From Escallonia rubra (lineage: Eukaryota; Streptophyta; Magnoliopsida; Escalloniales; Escalloniaceae), in assembly GCA_033065855.1 (NCBI GenBank), contig JAVXUO010002784.1, positions 34,155 to 98,154 on the forward strand: a stretch of 64,000 nt of DNA, given 5' to 3'. This document shows positions 1-12,250 of this stretch, piece after piece. Position 1 is the first letter of the stretch, and each line of letters starts with the position of its first letter. The position numbers and the translations under genes are program-made. The notes beneath the pieces are model-generated. The model saw only the letters and a program-made list of their open reading frames with translations, did no database searches and was not told the origin of the DNA.

Positions 1-2200
1 TTAATCGAATCATATGTAGTGGTCATTGTAATATCATATATCCGACGATTCTCCATGCGAATTCTGATTTATTGGCAAAGAGGCGAAGAAATAGATTCAT
101 CATTCCACTCCAATCGATTCAAGAGCGTGAGAACGAACTAATGCCCTCTTCCGGTATATTAACTACTTGAGGTACGAATGTGATGTATATCGTACAAGTT
201 AAGCCGACACAACAACCTTACACGTGGCCATGCACACTTACCATTTATGTGGTCAACCCTTTTTAGGGAGAATACTTGCCAGGTTTATGGCATATTGGTT
301 TGGAAACCGGCGGTCTGCAATAAACAAACCGGTTTACTCACTAAAGGGAGATTGCAGAAAAAGAGATTCTGATCAACTGACCAGCTTATCAACAGGTTAA
401 TCGTACGATTTTTCAGTAAACGTTCTTCTAGTAGATCAAAACCAATCGGTTTACCTACAAGGTTAACACAGTTAGTCAGTATCCCCTTTTTTCAGACATT
501 TCTCCCAAAAGACCCAAAAATACCCCACTGAGTGACTGGATGGTTAAGCTACAATGCTAGCTAGACAGTTAGTCAGTATAGCATTTTCCAGACATTTGCG
601 CTTGATCCTTCGTTAGCACCACCCTTCATCTATTAACTTTGAGAAACATACTATCGAACAGCGTACAGAAACACTTTTCAGAAGGAAGAGATAATTGTCT
701 AATTTTATACGGATTGACCAACACTTTGAGAAATTATACAAGAGATGATTTTTGACTTTAAACCTAGTGGTCTATCTCGTTGACACTTCTTTTATACACT
801 TGGGGATGATGATCAATGTCTTTGCAAGCTTAAAAAAATTAAAATTTCAGTTTCTCTACAATTGAATGTCGAAAACCTAACAGAAGAATTTGGTTTTAAA
901 ATTTAAACATTCAACTGAGAATTCAATAGACTATTAAGAAAAGGCTATGACTTCCCTTCTTCGCCAACTCTCATTCACTACAAACAAGGCCAATTCTCGA
1001 AGATAATGAGGTGTCGTATTATTGAAAGCCCGCTATATTGAAAACCCTGAAAAGGGCGGTCTAGGCAAAAATTAGGGCACCAAAAAAAAGAAGAACCATA
1101 GAATATCAAAGGTTGCATGAGTCTTCCTTAAAATGAGCATTCCTGATGATTAGAGGCCATCATTTGGCTACCGCATATCATCATGATTATCCTATACTAG
1201 ATTCTTCCACTTTCTAGCCTTTTGCCCCTAAAAAATTTAGCATTTCTTTTTGGAAGCCTATATTCTTACCTTAGGGCGGGTAGTCTCTTTTTATGTGCCT
1301 ATGTCCTAAGTATTGCTGCATAGTCAACTCAACATGGGAAGGATTCCTACTGATAGGAACCAAAGTCTTGAAGCTATATGATGATTACAATCGTGAAGAA
1401 GAAAGAAACCAAAAAAATGGGGGAAACTATTTTCATTTGCTTGTCTTTTTCCTGTTTATGTTGGTTAGTTGAACGTAGGAAAAGTATTCTTCACCACATT
1501 ATGGGCTTCAAGTGTGAATCTAAAAGGAGAGCTCTCTTCTCCTTTTACTACTAAAAGTTCTAATATTTAGGTTCTAGTGATAAGAGAGAAAATTAATTTT
1601 CCATCTCCCTCTTTACTCAATATATTCCCTCTTTCCTTGTTTTAGTAATCCTTTGTTAATAGTTTGGAGGTTGTTTTTTCATGATATATGCCTACATCGA
1701 TCTTTTTCTTTAATGCTTATTTGAAATTAAAAATACGGTATACATCTTCATGTTAACTTTTATTGTGGTTAAAGTTTCTACAATGGAAATTTTGGTACAA
1801 TTTGTGTTTATATTTCTGCATGATGTGATATTGATCCCCTTGGATAACTAATGCTCTGAGTGGTGACTTGTTTTTAAGTGAACACATATGCACACACTCT
1901 ATAAATCATAGTTAGGGAACTGGGTCATGGGCTAAGGTGGGGGAAGAAAAAAACCTATGGATGCCTTTCATTTTCTAGTATTTTATCGTTACATCGGAAG
2001 AGGCTTAGAAAAGTATATGGAAGTCCAAAACTCTAGAACAGTCACTACACACATTTTTGGTGCTTTATGATTATTTACATTCAAAGGGATTTCTGCACTT
2101 GAATTTCTACAGACGTCACAATTACTTGTTCTCCATTTCGACTTTTAGGCTAGAGGTGTTGTCTATGTTTGTCAAACATGTCTAATTTTTCAATTGTACT
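1..2200. other. AT-rich non-coding stretch, no gene seen
   Basis: No reading frame here resembles a known protein and no bounded transposon is visible. A short phrase around CAGTTAGTCAGTAT occurs twice (near 468 and 566), suggesting a small old duplication. Probably decayed repeat or flanking DNA of the CACTA fossil that follows. Confidence 0.4.
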
Positions 2201-2230
2201 AAAGGATGCATTTGATATCCTGACCAACCT

Positions 2231-2590
2231 TTCTCACTCAAGACCATGCTTCCCACAAGCAGGAAAACCACTTTCCCCAATGTAAGTACATATCTTACAT
2301 AATGGCATCTATGCTTTTAGTTTGTTTGCTTCACCAGATCTTCAAATCTCAAGACATGAACATGACATGATTTATTTTTTGTAATTCTTATATTACTTAG
2401 GTGTAGCAGTTTTGTATTTCTTTTTTGTAATTCTCACTCAAGACCTTGCTTCCCACAAGTAGGAAAACCACTTTCCCTAATGTAAGTACATATCTTACAT
2501 AATTGTATCCATACTTTTAGTTTGTTTGCTTCACCAAATCTCCAAATCTCGAGACATGAACATGATAGGATTTCTTTTTTGTAGTCCACA
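2231..2590. repeat. 200 bp-period tandem duplication, two copies
   Basis: The text beginning TCTCACTCAAGACC at about 2232 recurs at about 2432, an offset of exactly 200 bp. The similarity runs on for roughly 160 bp with scattered substitutions. No coding potential is apparent. It lies just upstream of a CACTA gene fossil and may be internal sequence of that element. Confidence 0.8.
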
Positions 2591-2851
2591 TCTCAAGAAA
2601 TGAACATAAAATTTTCAGCAAACTCTATGTATTGTAGCAGTTAAGAGTTCCATTCTTGATAATGTATGATGAATACAGCCATACAGCTAGTGAAGGAGCA
2701 CTCAAAACTCACCATAAAAAAAATCTGCAAATTAGCAAAACAACTTGTTATTATATGTAAAAAAAAATCTTCAATCAATTTCCAAATCTAATAGTAGCAT
2801 TTCTTTGTATCCCATCACGGTATATAGGAGAACACAAATGCAACAACGGAG

Positions 2852-3962
2852 ATGAGAAGAGTTCTCATGATGTTTGTTGGGAAGAAATGGAAGGAGTGGA
2901 AGCATTTCGTGAAGACCAAGGGTTATGATCCATATGATAACGATGTTGAGCGCTTGGCAAATCGCCTGAATAGGGTGGAAGAGAATCGGTAGATTATTCT
3001 TGTCCACTTTTGGGGTGGCAGAAACGTGAAGGTATGTTTCAAATGGCTTGGCCTGACTTTTTAGTAGCATGTACTTACAAAATGATATTTTTCCCGTGCT
3101 GGCTCTATTTAATACGTAATCATGCTTCTCTATTTCTTTCAAATGCTAGGCAAGGAGTGAAGAAAACAAAAAAAAATAGGGAGAAAATGAAGTTCCCTCA
3201 TAGAAATGGTTGGAAGAGCAATGCTCAAGTAAGAATGGAGGTAAACTCTCGTATACTTACTAAAATAATTGCTAGTTAGTGCAGATGACTAGTGAGCTCC
3301 AATTGGCATTTAAATGTGTTTTCTTAATGGGGATGTAGCTAGAATGCTATCCATAGAGACCCATCTCGCGTGAGTTTTTTTCAAGGAACACATAAGTATA
3401 AGACCGGGGAGAAATAGGGGCAATATACAACTTGAGAAGTTGTTGAAGCTGTTGTATGTGTTTTTTCCCCCTCTATTTTTTTTCAGATTACTATAAACAT
3501 TAGCAATAATAAGTTTGGATAATAGTGGACTTTTTGTTTGTACATGATAAAATGGACACGTTTGCATCAGAACTTCCAGATTTCGTTCAAGAGCCAGCTT
3601 ATGTTTTCGACGATACATTCTCCAAAGTCATGGGCCATGATAAAAACGAACGTTTTCGTGGGCTTGGGCCAGGCAGCATGTCTGAGTAATGCCTTTGGTT
3701 CATCATATAGAGTTGGTCGGGTGGCGACAAGAGACATTTGGTAAGAAGGGATAGATAAAATGCGTGCTAAAATGGAACAAGAAATGCAAACTCAAATAGC
3801 AGCCCAAGTGTCAAGTCAAGTATCAACTATCAAAACACAATTGGAAGCTACAATGAAAGATGAAATGCGAGCTGAAATGGAACAAGAGATACAAACTCAG
3901 GTAGCAACCCAAGTATCAACCATAAAGGCATAGTTGGAGGCTAAAATGCAAGAGAACGTGAT
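2852..3962 (+). pseudogene. Decayed CACTA second gene (Transposase_24-like) with C-terminal coiled coil
   Basis: The frame from ATG 2852 reads MRRVLMMFVGKKWKEWKHF, followed by a segment with YDPYDNDVERLANRLN. This fits the N-terminal part of the plant Transposase_24 (Ptta/En-Spm) family, the second gene of CACTA elements. Plausible introns fit: exon 1 to 3031 before GTATGT, exon 2 at 3150-3240 between an AG and GTAAAC. Further on, DDTFSKVMGHDKNERFRGLG (about 3610-3675) matches the family's conserved 'VxGxExxGRVRGxG' motif. From 3757 a heptad-like segment repeats MRAEMEQEMQTQ-type units, a likely coiled coil. In-frame stops (for example within exon 1 near 2989 and in the coiled coil near 3931) show the gene is dead. 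No matching TNP2 gene or terminal repeats were found nearby. Family assignment is from memory of conserved blocks. Confidence 0.7.
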
Positions 3963-5286
3963 GTCCCATATACGAACTGGACAAGTCTTCTCGAGAATTT
4001 GAAGTTCTTTTATCCAATTAGTACAAATTATCTAAATTATGCTACTGATAATAGGTTCCCGATGAATCAATCGGTCGTCGAGTGGTATCATCGTCTCATA
4101 CAATACATCCAGGGAATATGTAGCATGTGCGACGAGTTTCACTAAGAAAACACTTCAAGGTGCAACCAATTCCACAGAAGAAGCAACCTCAAGATCAAGG
4201 GAATATGCAACATGTGCTAAGGGGTTCACTGAGAAAACACTCGACTCCACATATAGAGGTGTGTTAAAACTATTTCAGCTTCAATAAGTTTTAAGTTTGT
4301 CACCAAAATGCTTACCGAATTTTAATAAATAAAAGCAACTGCTTGGATGGAGAAGCATTTGTTACTAGATCTTCACAACCTTATGCTACTAGGTCTAAGG
4401 AAATGGCTTTTTAGGCAGTAAAAAGGTAATATTCTAATATCAAGTTCTTGGATTTAATTTCGAGCAACATTGTTATGTAGATGGCTTTTAGTTTGAGGGA
4501 ACTAAGTAGAATACTAACTTTAGATAATGTGTGGAAGGGTTGATGCAGCACTTGTTGTGTTGATATCGTATGGTTGTTGGGTGTGTATGTGTGTGGCTAT
4601 GGCTATTCTGCAACAGAATGATGTGTGTGTTTGGTTGTCTGGTGGTGGCGTGTGTGTGCTATTTCTACAGATTTGTGTGGTCCGTGGTGTGGCTCTGAGG
4701 TGTGTATGCATGAGTTGCTGTTTGGGCAGCTGGGTGATGAATATATATTTTTGATGGTGCAGTTGTGTGACTTGTGCGCATGTTTTGCTGGTTGTCAGCA
4801 TGATGTATGTGTCTATGTACTACGGGTTTGGAAATGAAGGGAGAACTAAGTTGAGTGTCATGTAAACGGAATTTTATCAATGGTTACCACACTAAGCTGT
4901 GTAAGGAATCATGAGTTTGGCTTGGGTGCATATGGGTCTTTCAAAGATTTGCAGGAGGACCATTTTCCCTTAAAGGACAGACCTAGCTTCAGAAAGAAAG
5001 TGCTCTTTACCAATGGCCTTAAACAATGATTTCTTGGAGTGTAACTATGGAAACAAGGTTGGTCGCTATTAGGTGTCTCTGAGTAGGTGGGGGCACTGCA
5101 TGGATCGCTAGCACAATAATAAACGAAGAGATTACAAGTTCTAAGCTCTATGAGATTATTGGTTGTTATCTACAACCAAAGGGAAGATACTAAGTAGATT
5201 AGCACATGTTTTGCTCACTCGAAAGATCTATTTGAGTACTTATGTCCTAATCACAAGAAGATAAAGATAAGACTATGGGTTGTTTC
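3963..5286. other. Non-coding; GT-rich segment 4,527-4,830
   Basis: No gene seen. Positions 4527-4830 are rich in TGTG on the + strand (low-complexity, giving spurious frames on both strands). It could be the 3' part of the CACTA fossil upstream, but no CACTA terminus is visible before the LTR that starts at 5287. Confidence 0.4.
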
Positions 5287-7900
5287 TGTCACGACCCGAA
5301 CCCACGGGTAGGCCCGAGAGTTAGATCTGTGACCAGCCGCAGACCCAATAGACTCCAACCGAGGGCTCTGCCAGGCCTTCCTCGCTAAAAATCAACATAT
5401 GCTGCAACGGAAATTAAAACTTCTCCAAAACATTAATTACATTTTCATATTTTCATTTGAATACATCACTTATACTAAAACTTTTCATAACCCCGATTTA
5501 TCAACAACTAAAGCTAAACGAACAATCTAAACATTTAGCGACAATAAAGCTAAACCAACAATCTAAATATTAGCGACTCATTCAATACAGTCTCTGAAGC
5601 TCCGCGCCAAACTGTCTCTTCCTATGCTCCTTACCATCACCTTACTTTCAAACCTGAAATGATAAGTAAGGGATGAGTTTCCACGTGCTCAGTAAGTAAG
5701 CAACGATTCAACTAGGTGGACCATAGCATGTAAAAAAATAACTCATTTTATATTGTAGCATCATTAAGAAAACTAAAATCATAAAGTTGGTAATTATCTG
5801 GCAAAACGAAATAGAGTACATGAAACCAAAAACTGAAGTAAAAATCATTAGCACAAAATACACGACAACCAGTTCAATCCCACATTAGCTCAATGATATG
5901 TTGCGGTCAGCGTACAGGCCCCACTGACTAGGGCCCGAAATCCCTCCCCCATCCGGGATAAAATTCTGTGGACGCAAGGTCAAACCACAAGCAATAGTAC
6001 TGTGCATCAACGTACAAGCTCCATTGACCAGGGCCCGAAATCCAACTTTCCCCCGTGGATATGGGGCACAGCAATCGAATAAACAAAAACTACCTTTTTG
6101 TTCATCGTAAACACAACCACTCATCAAACTATCCACACACCCCTTTCGATAACTTTCAAAATGTTTAATATTCACAAATATGTCAAATGTCAAAACATTT
6201 TAAATCTAAATTTCATTGCATTTTCTAAGCAAATATCAGTTACATGTTGGTCCAGTTTTTAACGAGAAATAAATCACTAAAAGTTTTTCGACAAATTAAG
6301 CCAGAGCAGCTAAACGTAGTTAAAACGGTCAATGCTGATAAACACCACATTTTTAATAGTAGATAAACATATACATTATATGTAAAAATACTAGTTGAAT
6401 CAAAGGGTCACATATATGATGCTATGCATTCCTCGTATCAAAATCTCTGAAGCGACGATCATGCTGCTACATCCGGCTCAAGAACCTTCAATGTCATTCT
6501 TTTCCTCTTTATGTCATTGTTCGTGCTTTAAGCCGAAAGTGTCATCGGTCAACACCATATCCCTTTTCTACCGAAACCTAAATAACAAACTACACGGATG
6601 TCATTCATTGTCGCTCGAGCACGCCTAAGTATTAGGTTTCTCTTAAGTGAGTAAAACTTTATCCAACCGCCCCTCGACTTTTGTAAAATTACATTTTCGC
6701 TCCCGATGCCTAACGTACCCTTATCCACCTTGATATAACCTAAAAGAGTCTTTTTAGACCACTGGTGGGTTTTTTGGACAAGAACGGTTGTCCCGGAAAT
6801 TTTTCGCTTGGAACCCTAAACTGCTCATTAAATTGAGCGTTAATGTTCCCGTTTTAAAAAATATAGCAAACGGTGCCGGAATGTCACAAATTTTATACAC
6901 TTAAGCCTCTCAGTACTTTTAGGTCACTGTAAAATTATAGGGTAAAAATAATTTTGTTTACTATGTTAAATAATTAAAAAAAATCCTATTTTAAAAATAA
7001 AATTGTTCGAGACATTTCCAATGTCCAGAAAAATCTCAAAAAATTCCACGTCAAAGATTTCATAAAAATAAAGAAAGTTTTAGTTTTACACGTTGTCTAA
7101 ATCTGCTTATAAGAGGTCCTTAAAAAGAACTTAATAAACTATTATAATAGTAAAGCGTTACGCTATATCAGATCGAGCGCGACACTGCTAATAATGCAAA
7201 AAATAGCAAACAACTTTCAAAACTTTTGAAACTCTGGAATATACTCCATCATAATTATATAAGACTATTGTAAAAGTATCAAAATTTAATAACTTAATTT
7301 ACTATTTTAAAATACACCGAAATCTCTTGTAAGAATAAAATTTGTTAGCAAGCTTCCCAAGCTCAGAAAAATCTAAACATTTTCTAGTGTGTAGGTCTTG
7401 CAAAAATAATTTAAGTTACTCTTTTGCACTTCATCCAATTAAGTTCCTAGACATAAATTAAAAATTAGGAAAGAAACTGCTTAAAAAAAATTCCCTTTAG
7501 CGACACTTTTAGTTAAATTTTTAAAACCGGTTTTTTCCCCCCTCTCCATGCATTTCTTCTCCTTCATAGCACCCAACAGCATCTTCCACCTGAAACTACT
7601 CACACGTAATGCCCACTATACCTGTAAGTTCACACACACATCTCATATATATATATATACATAAGCACATATACATTAATCTATACACACTCATCCACAC
7701 CTCACTCCCATACACACAGCACAACGTCCAACCTAATTCTCCATAATTTTCCTTCGAAGCTACTGCCCAATCCATACCCTTTTTCTCTTCCCTTCATTCA
7801 CATGCACAATACATACACACCTGCATACCCATCTTCTTCAACACAAACAATACCCATTACTTGCCTTCACCCTCAAACATCTATATATTACATACCCTGA
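5287..7900 (-). repeat. Ty3/gypsy-type LTR remnant, family X, reverse orientation
   Basis: The left end TGTCACGACCCGAACCCACG is the reverse complement of LTR ends at 31,503, 51,011 and 54,181. Moving right, the order mirrors those copies: the 'GCTCTGCCAGGCC' block, the polyadenylation-region motif (CTCAGTAAGTAAG preceded by a CCTGAAA block near 5650-5700), and two 'AGGGCCCGAAATCC' blocks near 5930 and 6030. Further right come AT-rich blocks with AAGTGCAAAAGAG on the opposite strand. No primer-binding site lies beyond the end, so it looks like a solo or truncated LTR. Old and diverged; the right boundary is approximate. Confidence 0.6.
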
Positions 7901-8155
7901 GCTCCCATGAAAAACCTTTCAAAGCTACTGCCTCACGGCAGTAGCTTAATTTTCTTGCCCATTCCATCCTTGTTTCTATTATCTATTTATAAGCATTTGT
8001 ATTTTGGTGATAAACATTTGCATATTGGTGGGAGTGGGAAGAACCTGTGTGCGACTCCACGCACCTACACCCATTTCTTTGTGGCAGTGCGGTTTTCTTC
8101 TCACCCAAGCCACACCATCCCGCTGGCAATGGCCTCTCCCCTTCTCTCTCTCTCT

Positions 8156-8640
8156 AACATCCCGGAATTTTTGAAACGCTAACACTCGCTCGATCATTTC
8201 ACTAAGCAATATTATCCTCAAATTAGTTTTTTTTCCAAACAATACCATAACTTTCAGAGCAACTAAAACATCCATCAATGTATTTATGTCAGTGCACAGT
8301 CATACTTGGAAACTCAATTTACACCCGAATAATTAATAAACTAACACAGTCGCCCACGCAGGGGTTCTAACATTCAATACCAATAATTTAAATCCTTTTC
8401 TCTCTTTCACTCGGTTCTAATCCATATTCAGGTAACCTACGGCTGGTTGTCACATGCGGAAAGGAAGTCAAAGGAGAGTGAGCTTTCGAGAGCGCAGTAA
8501 GGTCGATCAAATATTTAAAAAAACAAAACGATTCGGACGACTTTTTCATATAGAGTCAAACGAAACTTTTTAAGAGTTGTTCCCAACCTATTCTGGTCAC
8601 ACCTAAAGGCCGGCTGGGGTCCCAATTTCCATGATACGTC
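8156..8640 (-). repeat. LTR remnant, family Y, 3' part, reverse orientation
   Basis: AACATCCCGGAATTTTTGAA followed by CACTCGCTCGATCATTTC is the reverse complement of the end of the LTR at 25,748-27,988. The shared order continues through TCGCCCACGCAGGGGTTCTAA and the GAGAGTGAGCTTTCGAGAGC polyadenylation-region motif. The similarity is interrupted near 8640 by a GC-rich insertion and resumes after about 10,860. Confidence 0.6.
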
Positions 8641-10830
8641 AGCACAAGTAACAATCAATATTCAACGCTCACAACAAGTCAAAGCGAGCACGCGCAAGTC
8701 ACGTGCACTTCTCACTTTTTCTACGTGACTTCGTCACTAAGAAACTCATTTTCACACGACGCCTCATCACGCTTCGACCGTCGCACATCGCACATCGTCC
8801 GTCGGCGCGCCATGGCCTCGGCCTCCCCTTGGGGGTCAGCCTCGGCCTCCCCCTAAGGGTTGGCCTTGGCCTTCCCCTATGGGTTGGCCTTTGGTCTCCA
8901 TACTTAACACCTTCACTTCTCTTCAAGGGACCATACATCACTCCGCGACCACGTCGCCTCGACATCACTCAGCGACCCCGTCGCACGGATGTCACTTCGC
9001 TACCCCGTTGCCCGTACATCACTCTGCGACCACGTCCCCCAGACGTCACTTCACGACTCTGTCGCCCGAATGTCGATCCGCAACCCTGTCGCCCGGAAGT
9101 CACTCTGCGACCCCGTCGCTCGACGCCCGAACGTCATCTCCATGACCCCCGTCGCCGGTTGCCAGCGCCCGCGCGCCAACTCCGTGACGCTCGTCGTTCA
9201 TCACCCGGACGTCGTCTCTGCGACCCCCCGTCACCGGCATTCGGGCGCCGCACTCTAACAGTCCGTCGTGCCCGTGAGGTGCGCCGCTGATACAGTCGTG
9301 CCCCCAGGCTCCCTGTCACACTACAGAGCCCTCGGCACCATACACACTCCGTCGCGCCCATGCGCCGCGCCACTAACACAGACGTGCCCTCAGCATCTCA
9401 CTCACTTCATCGTGCCGATGCACCACAATCATGTTACATGCCCCTCGAGCACCACACTCGTTCACCACACCATGCACGCCTTGCCTTGGTCGTGGAACAT
9501 GCTTCGACCCACTCTCCGAAGTGCGCAGCATCCTGTGGGGATAGGCCACTCCTCCGAGACACTATATCCGCCATTGAGCTCTTCAACTCCCCTTCCACCA
9601 GGTAGACGGCTCCTCCGGGATGCTACCTTGACGCGCTCCGAGTGCTCCGGCACAAGGACTCACCCGCGGGGATAGGCGACTCCTCCGGAACACTATCTCC
9701 GCCAAGGAGCTTTTCAACTCCCCTTCCACCAGGTAGACGGATCCTCCGAGATACTACCTCAGTCCGTCAGGTAGACGGCTCCTTCGGGACGCTACCTTGA
9801 CGCGCTCCGAGTGCTCTGGCACCAGGACTCACGTACGGGGATAGGCGACTCCTCCGGGACACTATCTCCGCCAGGGAGCTCTCCAACTCCCCTTCTGCCA
9901 GGTAGACGGCTCCTCCGGGATACTACCTCAGCCCGTCGGGTAGACGGCTCTTCCAGAATGCTACCTTGACGCGCTTTGAGTGCTCCGGCACAAGGACTCA
10001 CCCTCGGGGATAGGCAACTCCTACGGGACACCATCTTCGCCAGGGAGCTCTAAGTGCTCCGGCACGAAGACTCACCTTCGCCAGGTAGACGGCTCCTCCG
10101 GGTTGCTACCTCGGCCCGCCAGGTAAGGCACCTCTGGGATGCTACCTCGGCCCGCAGAATAGGCGACTCCTCCGAGACACTATCTCCGCCAGGGTGCCTG
10201 CATGACTGGCCTACGTGCTTCGGCACTAAGGGGCTTGCGTCGGTACCCCTATGGACTATGACCCCTGGTCACTCCGAGATGGGAGCAGGTCTTCGGAGGG
10301 CATCGCGCCTAGTTCACCTGGCAGTTGGGCGTTGGGTCTTCCCCACCGCTGCCAGGCATGTGGGACTCTGCAAGGGCCTTGGATTAGCGGTTAGATCAAG
10401 GGGATTCTCTGGCCACGTCGACGGTGTGGGAGCCAATCTTTCCAGATAGACAGAGCGACGCTGTGTGGGGTAGGCTGGGTGAATATACGATCTGACAGTT
10501 CGTGGAGCACGGGCACCTATGGACGCCTCGGTGACGTGTCATGCCCGGGGAACGCCACGTGTCTGTTGATGACATCATCATCTCAACCTCCATAAATAGG
10601 GGTCTTGAGAATTCATTTGGGACGGGACTCTCACACTTTCACTTTCTCACTCTAGAATCCTAGAGAGAGAAACATACAGGACCTTGACTCTGGACCTAAG
10701 CATCGGACTGTGACTGTCGTCGTGTATTCACCTTGTGCCATCACTCTCGTAGCCTTGCCACCCTCAGGCTCTTTCTGGGAAACCCTTGGTCTCTGCCCTT
10801 GTTCCACCCTTGCTGTGTCTCACATCAACA
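8641..10830 (+). mobile_element. GC-rich insertion with LTR-like promoter end and tandem repeats
   Basis: This block is much richer in G+C than its flanks and splits a reverse-oriented LTR. From 8930 to 9260, CACTCYGCGACCACGTCGCC-like phrases repeat; from 9590 to 10,200 a longer array follows. It ends with a TATA-like CATAAATAGGGG (about 10,591), a CTAGAATCCTAGAGAGAG segment and TCACATCAACA at about 10,825. That layout resembles the U3-R-U5 part of a Tat-like gypsy LTR. I could not fix its ends or a target duplication. Proline/arginine-rich frames inside look like by-products of the repeats. Confidence 0.45.
9590..10200. repeat. Tandem array, ~169 bp higher-order period
   Basis: The phrase GGTAGACGGCTCCTCCGGGA or near variants occurs at about 9601, 9732, 9769, 9901, 9939 and 10,084. 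Equivalent positions are 169-170 bp apart (9732 to 9901, 9769 to 9939). Between them, GGGGATAGGCGACTCCTCCG and GACGCGCTCCGAGTGCTC phrases alternate. No open frame persists through the array. Confidence 0.8.
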
Positions 10831-10859
10831 TACTTGGCATCTGACTCGAATTGCATTCC

Positions 10860-12250
10860 TTGTGGCACCTCCACGTCGACAGTAAACCCACTTCCTTGGC
10901 ATCAAGAGTATTTTCAATAAAACACAATATTTCAATATAGACGAATAATACGAATGATTTACATTCAAGTCCAATAACATCTTTTCAATTGATTTTGGTT
11001 TTGACGAAATCACTGCAATTCGATATAAACATAGGGACGAGTATCATCTCAATCCTTTAAATTAATAATTATTTCAAAACAGTTCAGGTGCAATAAAATA
11101 GAAACAGGAAATATTGAACATGAGCGATACAACACAGCAAAGCCATCCCGACAGTGCTAGATACGATTTACATATGCATATGTACACTAATTAGTCCATT
11201 TAGGTACTAGTTTAACTCAACCAACAAACCATCCTTATAACTCCCATGTTTACTAACTCATGTCAATATTCAAGAAATTTAAACACAATTCAAAATGTTT
11301 TACAATGATTGAATTAAATAAACATATGAGGATAACGAATTCCAAACGATCACTATCAGGCTCAAATTAGGGTTTCATGGATAGTTTCAAAACATCTTTT
11401 ATATCAAGTATAAAATCAAATCAATGTAGTTCATAAAGCTGTCATAATAAAATATTTGAAATCAGAATGATGAAGTATGGTTCGGATAGAATTCCTTACC
11501 TCGGTCCAAGCTAAGCAATGCTACGTAACCTCGATCAAGATTCTCTGAATAAACCTAGATTGAGAATCCATATGTTAGAACACAATCTATACTGAAATAC
11601 TATAAACCTAGTATTAGCTACCCACCACGTGCTCACTTCTAACTCCCAAATCGCTCAATTCAAAGCGCGTACACTCCTTAATGCGCAACAATATTCCAAA
11701 TTCATTATAAATTACAATAAAAACACTTTATAGCTTAAAAAATTATAAAAAGTCAAAATATGAATTTTCTGAATTTTTGAATATTTTTGGATTAAAATAA
11801 TTTCTTTCAATGCAATAAAAATCCATAAATTCCCAAAATTGCTTCTAGCTGAATATAAAGTCCCATAATTTTTTGTAATAGCTTTAAAATATGTATAAAA
11901 ATTATAAAAATTTAAATCAAAAATTAAAAGGCATTAAAACTAATTTTAAATTATTAGTTTTGCTAAAACCAATACGATACGTAAACCATAGAAAATCAAG
12001 TCCAAAAATCATCAAATTCAAACTGAGCCTTGTTTATACCATAAAGACATTACTCTAATTTTTCCAAGCAATTTCAGGGTTTAAAGGCTCCAAAAGAATT
12101 TTACGAATAATACTAAAAATACTTACGATTTCAGAAAATGTAAACTTTTGCCATAAATTCTAATATAGTCTAACGTATTATAGTGTAAAGTTTTACGTGC
12201 TAATGATAACCATGCACTAACCTATGCACGTGTCGAATTTATTGTCAACC
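10860..12250 (-). repeat. LTR remnant, family Y/X-like, 5' part, reverse orientation
   Basis: The GAATTCCTTACCTCGGTCC stretch near 11,490 is the reverse complement of the block near 27,035 in the + strand LTR (ATCGAGGTAAGGGATTTC type). The AT-rich part from 11,700 to 12,200 mirrors 51,200-53,000. It appears to be the remainder of the LTR begun at 8156, separated from it by the GC-rich insertion. Diverged, with a fuzzy right end. Confidence 0.5.

Noticed and set aside
5287-8454. Single LTR with ends TGTCACGACC and GGTTGTCACA
   Set aside because: The putative right end falls inside a block that matches the family Y LTR continuously, and the flanking 5-mers do not match.
8703-9380. 195-codon Arg/Pro-rich frame as a gene
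   Set aside because: It is built from repeated GCGACCACGTCGCC-like phrases, has competing frames on both strands, and lies in a tandem-repeat block.
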